Under the pieces are notes generated by a model. That model saw nothing but the letters and a program-made list of their open reading frames with translations. It was not told where the DNA came from and did no database searches. A stretch of DNA of 64,000 nt, from positions 62,001 to 126,000 of the forward strand of contig CAWCJS010000008.1 of the NCBI GenBank assembly GCA_963795795.1, in the 5' to 3' direction. How positions within the stretch are numbered: position 1 is the first letter of the stretch; each line of letters starts with the position of its first letter. Source of the stretch: Palsa-504 sp963795795 (GTDB lineage Bacteria; Actinomycetota; Actinomycetes; Streptosporangiales; Streptosporangiaceae). The position numbers were made by a program, and so were the translations under genes. This document shows, one piece after another, positions 1 to 8,184 of the stretch.

Positions 1-1
1 G

Positions 2-778
2 GCATCGGCCGCGGCGGGGGTGCTCACGGGCCATACGGGGCTCGGGGGTGGAGGCTGGCCGTGGCCTCCGACCGGGACGGAGAGCTGGGTTCCCGGGGGA
101 CCCATCAATTTGGTCGGCCGGACGTTCTCGCAAACCAACGGTCAGGCTAGTAGCACGAACTGGTCGGGTTACGCGGCCACGACGGGCACATACACGAGCG
201 TCTCGTCCAGCTGGATCCAGCCGAAGGGCACCTGCTCCAACGGCGACCAGTACGCCGCGTTCTGGGTCGGCCTGGACGGCTACAGCAGCAGCACGGTGGA
301 GCAAACGGGCAGCGAGGTGGACTGCGTCGGGCGGACCGCCGAGTACTACGCGTGGTACGAGGCGTACCCGGCCGCGTCGAAGGACTACAACAACACCGTC
401 AAGGCCGGCGACGTGTTCAACGCCACCGTGACCTATACCACCAACAACCAATTCACCCTCTTTATCCAGGATGTCACCGAGAGCTGGTCTCATACGACGA
501 CAGTGACGGTATCCGGGGCCAAGCGCACGTCGGCCGAGGTCATCGCCGAGGCGCCGTGTTGCACGTTCTTCGGCGGCATCCTGCCGCTGACGAACTTCGG
601 CACGATGAACTTCACCAATTCCGTGGTCACGCCGACCTCAGGCAGCTCTGAGGCCATCGGCAGTGCTGGCGGGGTCACCGAGATCACCATGGTGGACAAC
701 CTCGGGCGCGACAAGGACACCGTGTCGGCGTTGACGAGCGGAGAGAACTTCAGCTGCACCTGGAAGGCCAGCAACTAG
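2..778 (+). CDS. G1 family (glutamic) endopeptidase, 5' end outside window
   Basis: Secreted-type acid peptidase of the G1/eqolisin family, about 250 residues visible. The frame is open to the first base, so the N-terminus and any signal peptide lie upstream; an internal ATG at 20 is unlikely to be the true start. Family signatures are the NWSGYAA segment near residue 50, the WVGLDG strand followed by TVEQTGSE carrying the catalytic Gln, and SAEVIAEAP carrying the catalytic Glu. Known family members use this Gln/Glu pair and work at acid pH. A strong hairpin follows the stop, so it is probably the last gene of its transcript. The family call is firm; the substrate is unknown. Confidence 0.85.
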   Translation, partial: ASAAAGVLTGHTGLGGGGWPWPPTGTESWVPGGPINLVGRTFSQTNGQASSTNWSGYAATTGTYTSVSSSWIQPKGTCSNGDQYAAFWVGLDGYSSSTVEQTGSEVDCVGRTAEYYAWYEAYPAASKDYNNTVKAGDVFNATVTYTTNNQFTLFIQDVTESWSHTTTVTVSGAKRTSAEVIAEAPCCTFFGGILPLTNFGTMNFTNSVVTPTSGSSEAIGSAGGVTEITMVDNLGRDKDTVSALTSGENFSCTWKASN

Positions 779-796
779 TACACGCCGATCGACGCT

Positions 797-828
797 CGGG
801 CCCGGCTGCCGTACGGTAGCCGGGCCCG
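797..828 (+). terminator. Intrinsic terminator-like hairpin after the G1 peptidase
   Basis: An 11-bp perfect stem (CGGGCCCGGCT with its complement) encloses a further CCGT/ACGG stem, joined by a G-T wobble. It lies 19 bp after the peptidase stop. There is no U tract, as is common in high-GC actinobacteria. Confidence 0.65.
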
Positions 829-1029
829 TGGCATTTGCGCGGTTGCCGGGTGTTATCTACCGGTTATTGCCTTACCTCCTATTTACCCGCAATTGGCATT
901 ACTGTAGGCGGGGAGCTTGCGGAGGGCCGGTCTCTTAGGCGTGCGGCGGCGCGACCGCAATCCCGATCTGTGGTATGTGTAATACCTGCGACGGGGTGTG
1001 ACCTGGCACGATGCACGACGGTAGGTGGG

Positions 1030-3090
1030 GTGACCAGTTTGGCTGAGCTGCAAGCTGGCGATCCGCAGCGGATCGGGCCCTACGTGTTGGTCGGCAGGCT
1101 CGGCAGCGGCGGGATGGGGCGGGTCTACCTGGCGCGATCGCCCGGCGGACGGCAGATGGCCGTCAAGGTGATCCGGGCCGAACTGGCGGACGACGACGGG
1201 TTCCGGGCCAGGTTCGCGCGGGAAGTGGAGGCCGCCCGCAAGGTAGGCGGGCTGTTTACCGCCCAGGTGGTCGACGCGGACCTGGAGAGCCCGGTGCCCT
1301 GGCTGGTCACCGCCTTCGTGCCCGGCATGTCGCTCGCCGAGGCCGTCGATCACGTGGGACCGCTGCCGCCCGGGACCGTGCTTGCGCTGGCCGCGGGGCT
1401 GGCCGAGGGCATCAATGCCATCCACGCGGCAGGCGTCATCCACCGGGACCTCAAGCCATCGAACGTGCTGCTGGCGCTCGACGGGCCGCGGATCATCGAC
1501 TTCGGGATCGCCTCGGCCGCGGCGGCCACGACGCTGACCGGCACCGGCCTGATGATCGGCTCGCCCGGGTTCATGTCGCCGGAGCAGGCCGAGGGCGGGA
1601 CGGTCGGGCCGGCCAGCGACATCTTCAGCCTGGCGGGCGTCCTGACCTACGCGATTAGGGGCGAGGGGCCGTTCGGCTCCGGGGAGACCAGCGCCTTGCT
1701 CTATCGCGTGGTGCACGGGTCGCCGAACCTGGACCGGGTGCCCGGCCGACTGCAGCCCCTGATCAGCTGGTGCCTGTCTAAGGAGGCGGCGCGTCGGCCG
1801 ACGGCCGCCGAGTTCCTGGGCGAGCTGACCGCCACGTACCCGGGAGCCGCGGACCTGACCGACTGGCTGCCGCCCCGGCTCCGCGACGTGGCCGTGCAGA
1901 TGGCGTCTTTCGCGTACCCAGGCCGACAGCCGCTGGCTATCGCGGCCGTCTCCGGGGTCGCCGGGGTAGTAGCCGGTCCCGGGGTCGCGGGGATTGCGGC
2001 CGGTCCCGCGGTCGCGGGGATTGCGGCTGGTCCCGCGGTCGCGGCGATGGTACCGGTGGACAACGTGACGCCACTCCAGCCGATGCGGACGTCGCCTGAG
2101 CCGGCACCGCCGCCGACTGCTCCGGTGGCGGGCCAGGGGCCCGCCGCTCCCCCGGGATACCGGGCGCCCCAGGGCTACTCGGGTACCCGAGGCTGGCCTG
2201 GGTACGGGCCGCAAGAACGGAACGGGCCGCACGGAGAGCGCGGCGCGCCAGCCGGGTACGGGACGCCAGGCCAGTACGGCGGGCAGGCGGGGTACGGGGC
2301 GCCGGGAGGGTATGGCGCGCCGGGAGGATCTGCGGCGGCGGGAGGGTATGGGGCGCCGGGAGGGTCTGGGACGCCGGGAGGGTCTGGGACGCAGGATGTG
2401 GGGCTGGGGCTCGGGGGTGACGGGGGGCAGGACTTTCCGCCCTGGTGGCCGCCGGCTACTCCCCCGCCGGGGCCGGCGACCCAGTGGTACGGGGCGGGTG
2501 GGCCGCCGGTGCGCAGGCGGCGGCGGGGGCTGTGGGTGGCGGGCATCGCGGGGTTGTGCGGGGCGCTCGTCGCCGGACTGGTTATTACGCTTGGCGCAGC
2601 CCATACCGGGGGGTCCTTGACGGGGCAGAGTCCGGGCGCGGCCCGGAGCACTACTCCCCCTACGCCGACCGCCACGCCTACGGTGGGCGGCCTGACGTTG
2701 TCTCAGCTGCGGGCCGGGGACTGCCTGACCGGGGCGAATCTGCAGCTCAATACCGCCAGGCCCTGGCCGCAACTGGCCCGGGCCGTGCCGTGCGACCGGA
2801 GGCACACCGCGGAGGTGTTCCTGGCCGACAACGGGTTCTGGCCGGAGAACCTGGCGTTCCCCGGCAGTGCCACGATCGTCAAGGTGGCCGACGCGGCGTG
2901 CAACAGCGCGTTCCGGTCCTACGTCGGGATCGCCTACGACAAGTCCATCTACACCTGGACCAACGTCATCCCGGACGCGTTGACGTGGCCTCACGGTGAT
3001 CGCGGGCTGCACTGCGTGGCGTATTACGCCACCAAGCACGACCAGGCCGGCGCGGTCCTGTTGGGATCCATCAAGGGCTCGGGTCGGTAG
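1030..3090 (+). CDS. Membrane Ser/Thr protein kinase with septum-formation-like outer domain
   Basis: Eukaryotic-type (PknB-like) kinase of 686 aa if GTG 1030 is the start; TTG 1039 is an alternative with better spacing from the AGGTGGGG at 1023. Residues 18-280 form the kinase: glycine loop GRLGSGGMGRVY, Lys46, HRD at 138-140 followed by LKPSN, DFG at 157, and SPEQ. Then comes a Pro/Gly/Ala-rich linker with GYGAPGG repeats, a TM helix near 501-525, and an outer domain of about 130 residues. That domain has the GDC, PC-HTAEVF and GDRGLHC cysteine pattern of the actinobacterial septum-formation-like family. It probably senses an envelope signal. No partner phosphatase is adjacent; the next gene is convergent, 20 bp away. 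Confidence 0.88.
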   Translation: MTSLAELQAGDPQRIGPYVLVGRLGSGGMGRVYLARSPGGRQMAVKVIRAELADDDGFRARFAREVEAARKVGGLFTAQVVDADLESPVPWLVTAFVPGMSLAEAVDHVGPLPPGTVLALAAGLAEGINAIHAAGVIHRDLKPSNVLLALDGPRIIDFGIASAAAATTLTGTGLMIGSPGFMSPEQAEGGTVGPASDIFSLAGVLTYAIRGEGPFGSGETSALLYRVVHGSPNLDRVPGRLQPLISWCLSKEAARRPTAAEFLGELTATYPGAADLTDWLPPRLRDVAVQMASFAYPGRQPLAIAAVSGVAGVVAGPGVAGIAAGPAVAGIAAGPAVAAMVPVDNVTPLQPMRTSPEPAPPPTAPVAGQGPAAPPGYRAPQGYSGTRGWPGYGPQERNGPHGERGAPAGYGTPGQYGGQAGYGAPGGYGAPGGSAAAGGYGAPGGSGTPGGSGTQDVGLGLGGDGGQDFPPWWPPATPPPGPATQWYGAGGPPVRRRRRGLWVAGIAGLCGALVAGLVITLGAAHTGGSLTGQSPGAARSTTPPTPTATPTVGGLTLSQLRAGDCLTGANLQLNTARPWPQLARAVPCDRRHTAEVFLADNGFWPENLAFPGSATIVKVADAACNSAFRSYVGIAYDKSIYTWTNVIPDALTWPHGDRGLHCVAYYATKHDQAGAVLLGSIKGSGR

Positions 3091-3110
3091 CGGCGTTCGG
3101 GATAAAGGGT

Positions 3111-4595
3111 TTATCGACCTGAGGGGACGCCGGGTCGGAGGCGGGCCGGGCTGATGTCCGGGGTTTCGCGGATGCCGAAGACGTCGCGCAGCGCGCTGAG
3201 GGCGGCGAGTTCGCCGCAGCGGCCGTGCACGCCGGGCAGCGGCGGGGTGGCCGACGAGCACAGGTAGACGCCGCGGATCGGGGTGCGGTACGGGTTCCAC
3301 CTGGCCACCGGGCGGGCGATGGTCTGGCGTACCGTCTGCATGCCGACGGCAATGTCGCCGCCGACGTAGTTGGGGTTGTGCGCCTCCTCGTCCACGGCGG
3401 TGCGCACCGACCGGGCCAGGATGAGGTCGCGGAAGCCGGGGGCGAACCGCTCGATCTGCGCCTCGATCGCCGCGGTCATGTCCACGTCGGACCCGGCGGG
3501 GACGTGGCAGTAGGTCCACAGCGTCTGCCGGCCCGCCGGGGCGCGGGACGGGTCGGCGACGCCCGGCTGGACCACGAGCACGTAGGGGTGCTCCGGGTGC
3601 TTGCCCGCGGCGACTTCGGCCTCGGCGGCCGCCATCTGCTCGAACGTCCCGCCCAGGTGCAGCGTGCCGGCCTGGCGGCAGTCCTCGTTCGTCCAGGGCA
3701 CCGGGCCGGACAGCGCGAAGTCCACCTTGCAGACCCCGGCCCCGTACCGGAACCGGCTGAGCGCGGCGCGGTACCGGGATGGGAGGCGGTCGCCGGCCAG
3801 GCTGATGAGCGCGCGGGGCGACACGTCGAGGAGGGTGGCGCGGGCCGGCGGGAGTTCGGCCAGGGAGCGGACCCAGTGGCCGGTCTCGATTTCGCCGCCG
3901 GCCTCGACCACCGCCTCGGCCATCGCGTCGGTGATCCGGGCGCTGCCGCCCGCCACGACCGGCCAGCCCACCGCGTGGGCCAGCGAGACCAGCATGATCC
4001 CGATGCCCGCGGTCGGGACGGCGGTGAGCGGCATCATCGCGTGCGCGGCGGCGCCGGCCATCACGGCCCGGGCCTCGGGGGTGCGCCAGCTCCGGACGAC
4101 CGTCGAGGCGGGCAGGATGGCCCGGCTGCCGTAGGAGGCCATCGCCAGCGGGTGCGCGGGGATCCTGCGCAGCGGGGCGAGCATTTCCGGGAGGATCTGG
4201 TCCATGTGGCGGGCCGGGGGGCCGAACAGGCGGCGGTAGGCGCGGCGGTCGGCGCCCATGCGCGCGGCCGTCTCCTCGACGCTCCGCGTCACGACCGCGG
4301 CCCGGCCGCCGTCGAGCGGCTGGGCGAACTCTACGGGCGCGCTCGCGAACCGCACGCCGCGCGCGGGCAGGTCGAAGCGGAGGAAGAACGGGGAGGCCAG
4401 GGCCAGCGGGTGCGCCGCCGAGCAGACGTCGTGCCAGAAGCCCGGCAGGGTCAGCTCCTCGGTCCGGCACCCGCCCCCGATCGTGGGCGAGCCCTCGATC
4501 ACGAGCACCTTCAGTCCTGCCGCGGACAGGGTGACGGCAGCGGCCAGGCCGTTCGGACCGCTGCCGACGATAACCGCGTCAGGATTCCCCCGCAT
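3111..4595 (-). CDS. Phytoene desaturase-like FAD-dependent oxidoreductase
   Basis: A 494-aa protein of the NAD(P)/FAD amine-oxidase-like family that includes carotenoid desaturases (CrtI) and eukaryotic PYROXD2. The N-terminal Rossmann motif is VGSGPNGLAAA near residues 10-20, followed by an acidic ribose-binding strand (VLVIEGS) and GGGCRTEELTLPG. The length is normal. It starts 10 bp after the upstream unknown gene and appears to be the last gene of the STAS/PP2C operon. No other carotenoid genes (crtB, crtE) are near, so a carotenoid substrate is not supported. Cofactor class is firm; the reaction is unknown. Confidence 0.8.
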   Translation of the reverse strand: MRGNPDAVIVGSGPNGLAAAVTLSAAGLKVLVIEGSPTIGGGCRTEELTLPGFWHDVCSAAHPLALASPFFLRFDLPARGVRFASAPVEFAQPLDGGRAAVVTRSVEETAARMGADRRAYRRLFGPPARHMDQILPEMLAPLRRIPAHPLAMASYGSRAILPASTVVRSWRTPEARAVMAGAAAHAMMPLTAVPTAGIGIMLVSLAHAVGWPVVAGGSARITDAMAEAVVEAGGEIETGHWVRSLAELPPARATLLDVSPRALISLAGDRLPSRYRAALSRFRYGAGVCKVDFALSGPVPWTNEDCRQAGTLHLGGTFEQMAAAEAEVAAGKHPEHPYVLVVQPGVADPSRAPAGRQTLWTYCHVPAGSDVDMTAAIEAQIERFAPGFRDLILARSVRTAVDEEAHNPNYVGGDIAVGMQTVRQTIARPVARWNPYRTPIRGVYLCSSATPPLPGVHGRCGELAALSALRDVFGIRETPDISPARLRPGVPSGR

Positions 4596-4605
4596 GACCC
4601 CTCAT

Positions 4606-5394
4606 CTACCCGTTGGCCTCGCTCTTGGCACTGGCGCCCCGGCGCGGTGGCTGGAATACGCTGCGGACCGCCGAGTTGTGCCAGATGTTGCGGGCGTGAC
4701 GCCATTGGCGCTTTGAGTCTACGCAGGTCGTGGTGATCTGCACCTTCGGGTCGGGCACGCCGAGGCGCTCCCCGAGCGCGGTCAGCGTGGCCGCCCAGAA
4801 CTTGTCTTCCTTGGCGTGCCCGCCCATGATCATCCCGGCCTCGTAGAGCGGGTCGTTCGCCCGCATCAGCACCTGCGCCTGGATGACGGTCTCGTCGCCC
4901 TCTTTTTCCGAGGAGAAGGTGATCCAGCCGGCGAACATGTGACCCTGCGGGGTCATCAGCGTGAACGACTCGTGGTCGGCGTACAGGACGAACACGCCGG
5001 TCGACAGCTTGACGCCACCGCCGAGGGCCAGGTCGAGGAGGGCCACGTCGCCCGGGTTGATGCCGGTGAGCGCGCCGGCGAACCGGTTGCCCTTCGGCCA
5101 GAACTCGGGGAAGTGCTCCTTCCAGACCGCGATCGCGTGCTGGGGCTCGATCTGCGACCCCGCCTGCATGCGGTAGGTCTTCTGCCACATCTTGCCGAAG
5201 CCCTGCACCGGGCCCGTGAGGCGCCGGCCAGCGACGTTCGTCCCGCGGACGCCGTCGCGGTGGTCCACCTCGAGCCGGTCCACCTTGCGGGCCCAGCTGG
5301 CCTCGTCCCGCGGCGGGGTGGCTTTCGCCTCGCGGGCGCTCAGCCCGATCTGCTCGGCCGACGCCACCTTGTCCGGACCTGCTGTTTCAGTCAT
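4606..5394 (-). CDS. Conserved protein of unknown function
   Basis: A 262-aa protein I do not confidently recognise. After a charged N-terminal 50 residues comes a compact domain with WPKGNRFAGALTGINPGD, a strand-rich middle (TLMTPQGHMFAGWITFSS) and QVLMRANDPLYEAG. The pattern recalls SRPBCC/START-type ligand-binding proteins, but that is only an impression. There is no signal peptide or TM segment. It sits 12 bp after the second STAS gene and 10 bp before the FAD oxidoreductase, so it is almost certainly co-transcribed with both. A partner or substrate carrier for the oxidoreductase is a reasonable guess. Confidence 0.6.
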   Translation of the reverse strand: MTETAGPDKVASAEQIGLSAREAKATPPRDEASWARKVDRLEVDHRDGVRGTNVAGRRLTGPVQGFGKMWQKTYRMQAGSQIEPQHAIAVWKEHFPEFWPKGNRFAGALTGINPGDVALLDLALGGGVKLSTGVFVLYADHESFTLMTPQGHMFAGWITFSSEKEGDETVIQAQVLMRANDPLYEAGMIMGGHAKEDKFWAATLTALGERLGVPDPKVQITTTCVDSKRQWRHARNIWHNSAVRSVFQPPRRGASAKSEANG

Positions 5395-5406
5395 GATCCA
5401 GCCCCC

Positions 5407-5757
5407 TTACCGCACGACGCCGTCGAGCGCCGATTCCTCGCTGTCGTAGATGGTGATCGCCTCGTCGAGCCTGGTCAGCTCGAAGATCTCGCGGTAGTGG
5501 TCGCTCAGCCCGTACGCGGCCAGCTGCTGGCGCTGCCGGTTGGCCCGGACGAGCAGGGTCACGAGCATGCCGATGCCGCCGCTGTTCATGTACTCCAGGC
5601 CGTCGAAGTTCAGCACGAGCTTGCTCGTCGCGCCTGCGGCCTCGTACGCCGACATGAGTACGGGCTCGCACGCCGCGGTGACCTCACCCTTGATGTCGAC
5701 GACGGCTACCGAGTCGCCGAACCGCCGGACGTCCATTGTGATCGCCGGTGCTTCCAT
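5407..5757 (-). CDS. STAS-domain anti-sigma factor antagonist (second copy)
   Basis: A 116-aa single STAS domain of the SpoIIAA/RsbV type. It has the conserved core YMNSGGIGML, whose first Ser is the expected phosphorylation site, and HYREIFELTRLDEAI near the C-terminus. In characterised systems the unphosphorylated form binds the anti-sigma kinase and frees the sigma factor. An AGGGGAGG-type ribosome site precedes the ATG. It shares the SDHYREIFELTRL / SAHYREIFDITRL block with the upstream STAS gene, so the two are paralogues probably served by the same kinase and phosphatase. Confidence 0.88.
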   Translation of the reverse strand: MEAPAITMDVRRFGDSVAVVDIKGEVTAACEPVLMSAYEAAGATSKLVLNFDGLEYMNSGGIGMLVTLLVRANRQRQQLAAYGLSDHYREIFELTRLDEAITIYDSEESALDGVVR

Positions 5758-5827
5758 CAGAGTTTCCTCCCCTTACCTAACCCTTAGTCGTTGGAGTCTT
5801 TGCCTTGCTTGGTGGTTAGCGTGCCGC

Positions 5828-6208
5828 TCAGGCTTGGGCGGCGTGGCTGGTTAGCTGGCTGACGGCGTGGTCGAGGTCGGGAAAGAGCTCGATGAAGTCC
5901 GACAGCCTGGTGATGTCGAAGATCTCCCGGTAGTGCGCGGATAGACCGCTGGCGACGACGCTCCTGCGCTCGGCCCGGGCACGGGCGAGCACGCTCACGA
6001 TCAGCGCGATGCCGGTCGAGTTGATGTAGTCCACCGCGGCGAAGTCCAGTACCACGGTGCCGATGGGCTCGGGGCCGTCGTGCGCGTTGACCGCACGGTC
6101 GTACGCGCTGGTCAGGATCGCGGCGGCCGAGCCGTCGATGTCGCCGGACAGTTCGATGACGGCGGCGCCGGGGACGATCCGGGTCGTGGCTTCACACATG
6201 TTCGGCAT
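5828..6208 (-). CDS. STAS-domain anti-sigma factor antagonist (first copy)
   Basis: A 126-aa STAS protein. I place the start at ATG 6208 because GGAGG lies 8 nt upstream; ATG 6217 would remove that spacing. The phosphorylation loop is DYINSTGIAL, followed by HYREIFDITRLSDFI. The start overlaps the end of the ATP-binding anti-sigma gene by 17 bp, which suggests translational coupling and matched amounts of kinase and antagonist. Together with the PP2C gene it completes a partner-switching set; no sigma factor is present in the operon. Confidence 0.88.
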   Translation of the reverse strand: MPNMCEATTRIVPGAAVIELSGDIDGSAAAILTSAYDRAVNAHDGPEPIGTVVLDFAAVDYINSTGIALIVSVLARARAERRSVVASGLSAHYREIFDITRLSDFIELFPDLDHAVSQLTSHAAQA

Positions 6209-6686
6209 GTGCAGCACCTCCAGTTCGCATGGTCAGCCAGATGGTGTGCCGCTGGCCGTCGGTTGTTACGTTCATCGCGTCGACCATGTTGCGGATGAGG
6301 AACAGGCCCCACCCGCGCGGGGTCTGGGCGCCGTCCAGCTTCTTGAGCAGGTCGGGCTCCTCGGGGTCCCCCGCGTTCTGGGCGGCGGCGTGCGCCTCAC
6401 CACCCTGGTCACTGATGGCGATGATGATGTCGTCGCCGTCCAGGGTGACTTCGACCTCGACCGGGATCTCGGCGCGGTTGCCGTTGCCGTGCTCGATCGC
6501 GTTCATGGTGGCCTCGGCGACCGCGGTCTTGAGCCGCTCCAGCCGGGCCTCGGGCAGGCCGAGGTCCTTGACCGTCCCGGCCACCCGCTCGAGCGCGAGG
6601 CGTTCGTTGCCTGGCTCGCTGGCCAGCGTGAACGCGTCGAGCCTGCGAGGCTTTCCTGGTGCGGGACGGGCGACCTGAGTCATCAT
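6192..6686 (-). CDS. Anti-sigma regulatory factor, HATPase_c Ser/Thr kinase (RsbW-like)
   Basis: About 164 aa with a GHKL ATPase fold. The N box VAEATMNAIEHGNGN carries the Mg-binding Asn, ISDQGG is the G1 box, and GWGLFLIRNMVD is the G2 box. RsbW/SpoIIAB proteins bind a sigma factor and phosphorylate the STAS antagonist. The start is one of two adjacent ATGs (6686, 6683) that overlap the stop of the PP2C gene as ATGATGA, with GGGAG just upstream. Longer upstream starts would lie inside the PP2C coding frame. The cognate sigma factor is not encoded here. Confidence 0.88.
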   Translation of the reverse strand: MMTQVARPAPGKPRRLDAFTLASEPGNERLALERVAGTVKDLGLPEARLERLKTAVAEATMNAIEHGNGNRAEIPVEVEVTLDGDDIIIAISDQGGEAHAAAQNAGDPEEPDLLKKLDGAQTPRGWGLFLIRNMVDAMNVTTDGQRHTIWLTMRTGGAAHAEHV

Positions 6687-7918
6687 CGGCTCCCTTGGTG
6701 CCAGGCGGACGGCGAGCGCTGGAGCGAGACCAGCGTGATGTCGTCCTCTTGCTCGTGGTCGGGTCCGGTGAAGTCGCTCAGCTCGGTCAGGCACAGGTCG
6801 ATCAGCGCCTCTCCCGCCGGGCCCTTGCCGACCAGGGCCGAGACCCGCGGGAAGCCGAACATCTCCCGGTCGGGCGCGTGCGCCTCGGCGAGGCCGTCGC
6901 TGTGCAGCAGGGCGCAGTCGCCGGGCTCGAACTGGAAGTTCCGCTGCTCGTACTCACTGCCCTGCATCAGGCCCAGCGGCATGCCGCGGGCGCGCAGCTC
7001 TTGTACTCCGCCCTGGGTGCGCACGTACGGGACGTCGTGGCCGGCGTTGGCGAACTCCACCTCACCGCTGACCGGGTCGAGGACCAGGGCCAGGCAGGTG
7101 ACGAACATGTGCGCCGGGATGTCCTCGCAGAGCATGTCGTTGACGTGGCCGAGGACCTTGCCGGGCTCGATGAGCCTGGGCGCGGCGTCGCGGAGCAGGG
7201 AGTGCGTGCTCGCCATGACCAGCGCCGCGGGGACGCCCTTGTCGGTGACGTCGCCGACCACGAACATGACGCGCCCGTCCGGGAGCGGGATGAAGTCGTA
7301 GAAGTCCCCGCCGACCGTCCGGGCCGGGCGGTAGAACGCGGCGACGTGCCAGCTCGGCAGGTCGGGCAGCGCCTTGGGCAGGAACTGCTGCTGGATGAGC
7401 TGGGCGATCTTGAGCTCCTGGTCGATCCGCTCGCGCTGACGGGCTTCGGCCTGCTGCTGCCTGACCAGCTGGCCGACCCGCATGGCGGGGGCCGCGTAGC
7501 CGGCTAGCGAGTTGAGCAGGCGAACGTCGTCGGTGGAATAACCGCGTTCGGACCGCCGGGGGCCCAGGCTGAGCAGGCCGACCAGGCTGCCGGACGAGAT
7601 CAGTGGGACCACCAGGACCACGCCGGCCTCCTGGAGGGCCTCCAGCGCCGGAGACTTCAGCTGCAAGGTGGTGATGTCCACCGCGCTGGCCGAGCTGAGT
7701 AGGTAGCCGATCAGCGGGTCGTTGGAGGCCAGGTCGAGCTCCGGCCCGGCCGCCATCACGCTCGGGGCGGCGGGCACGACATCCGTTGTGGCCGCCGGGG
7801 TCCGGCGCAGCCAGCCGCGGATGCGGTTCGTGGCGCCGGGCGTGCCGTCGTCGGCCTTCTCGGCTTTCGGCCTTCTGGTTAATGGCCTCGGAGCCTGCGT
7901 CGGGCTCCTGCTGGCCAT
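6683..7918 (-). CDS. GAF-SpoIIE PP2C phosphatase (RsbU-like), probably 5' frameshifted
   Basis: A 411-aa phosphatase that would dephosphorylate the two STAS proteins downstream. It holds a GAF-like domain (residues about 60-150), a short coiled linker rich in Gln/Arg, and a SpoIIE-type PP2C domain with VGGDFYDF, VGDVTDKGVPAAL, FANAGHD and DDITLV metal-site motifs. The ATG at 7918 lacks a usable ribosome site and its first 20 residues are Arg/Pro-rich, like an out-of-frame reading. A better start, ATG 8042 with GGAG 7 nt upstream, opens a protein-like leader in another frame; dropping one base from the TTT at 7865-7867 joins the two. It heads a seven-gene operon. Confidence 0.85.
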   Translation of the reverse strand: MASRSPTQAPRPLTRRPKAEKADDGTPGATNRIRGWLRRTPAATTDVVPAAPSVMAAGPELDLASNDPLIGYLLSSASAVDITTLQLKSPALEALQEAGVVLVVPLISSGSLVGLLSLGPRRSERGYSTDDVRLLNSLAGYAAPAMRVGQLVRQQQAEARQRERIDQELKIAQLIQQQFLPKALPDLPSWHVAAFYRPARTVGGDFYDFIPLPDGRVMFVVGDVTDKGVPAALVMASTHSLLRDAAPRLIEPGKVLGHVNDMLCEDIPAHMFVTCLALVLDPVSGEVEFANAGHDVPYVRTQGGVQELRARGMPLGLMQGSEYEQRNFQFEPGDCALLHSDGLAEAHAPDREMFGFPRVSALVGKGPAGEALIDLCLTELSDFTGPDHEQEDDITLVSLQRSPSAWHQGSR

Positions 7919-8042
7919 TGTCTGGTGCGGCGGCCGTTCCCCCCAGCGCCACCTGCGACGTAACCTCGGACGCCCCCCCGGGCGTTATGTCAGTTTCCAG
8001 GGACGCTGCGGTCCCACTGGTACTCCCCACCTGCTGCGCCAT

Positions 8043-8184
8043 GTCACACTCCGGGTTTCGCGGCTCGTCTTGTGACGCACCTTCAGCCTAGGAAGTAGGC
8101 GATACGAGATCGTTACGGCAGTCAACCTTTCTGGCGTGTTTTTTTACGCCCGTGCGTTACGGTGGGCCGGAAAGGGAGGATGGC
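8043..8184. promoter_or_regulatory. Divergent intergenic region between PP2C operon and SARP gene
   Basis: A 142-bp region between two diverging transcripts must hold promoters for both. It contains a T tract (8139-8146). GGAG is upstream of the 8042 start on the minus strand, and AAGGGAGG at 8172 upstream of the SARP start. I see no convincing -35/-10 pair. Confidence 0.4.

Noticed and set aside
883..4470. 1195-codon open frame on the minus strand
   Set aside because: It is antisense to the kinase and out of frame with the oxidoreductase; the product is Arg/Pro/Gly-rich with no domain. High GC keeps such frames open.
3111..4595. Calling the FAD oxidoreductase a carotenoid desaturase (crtI)
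   Set aside because: No crtB or crtE nearby and the family is broad; the operon partners are regulatory proteins.
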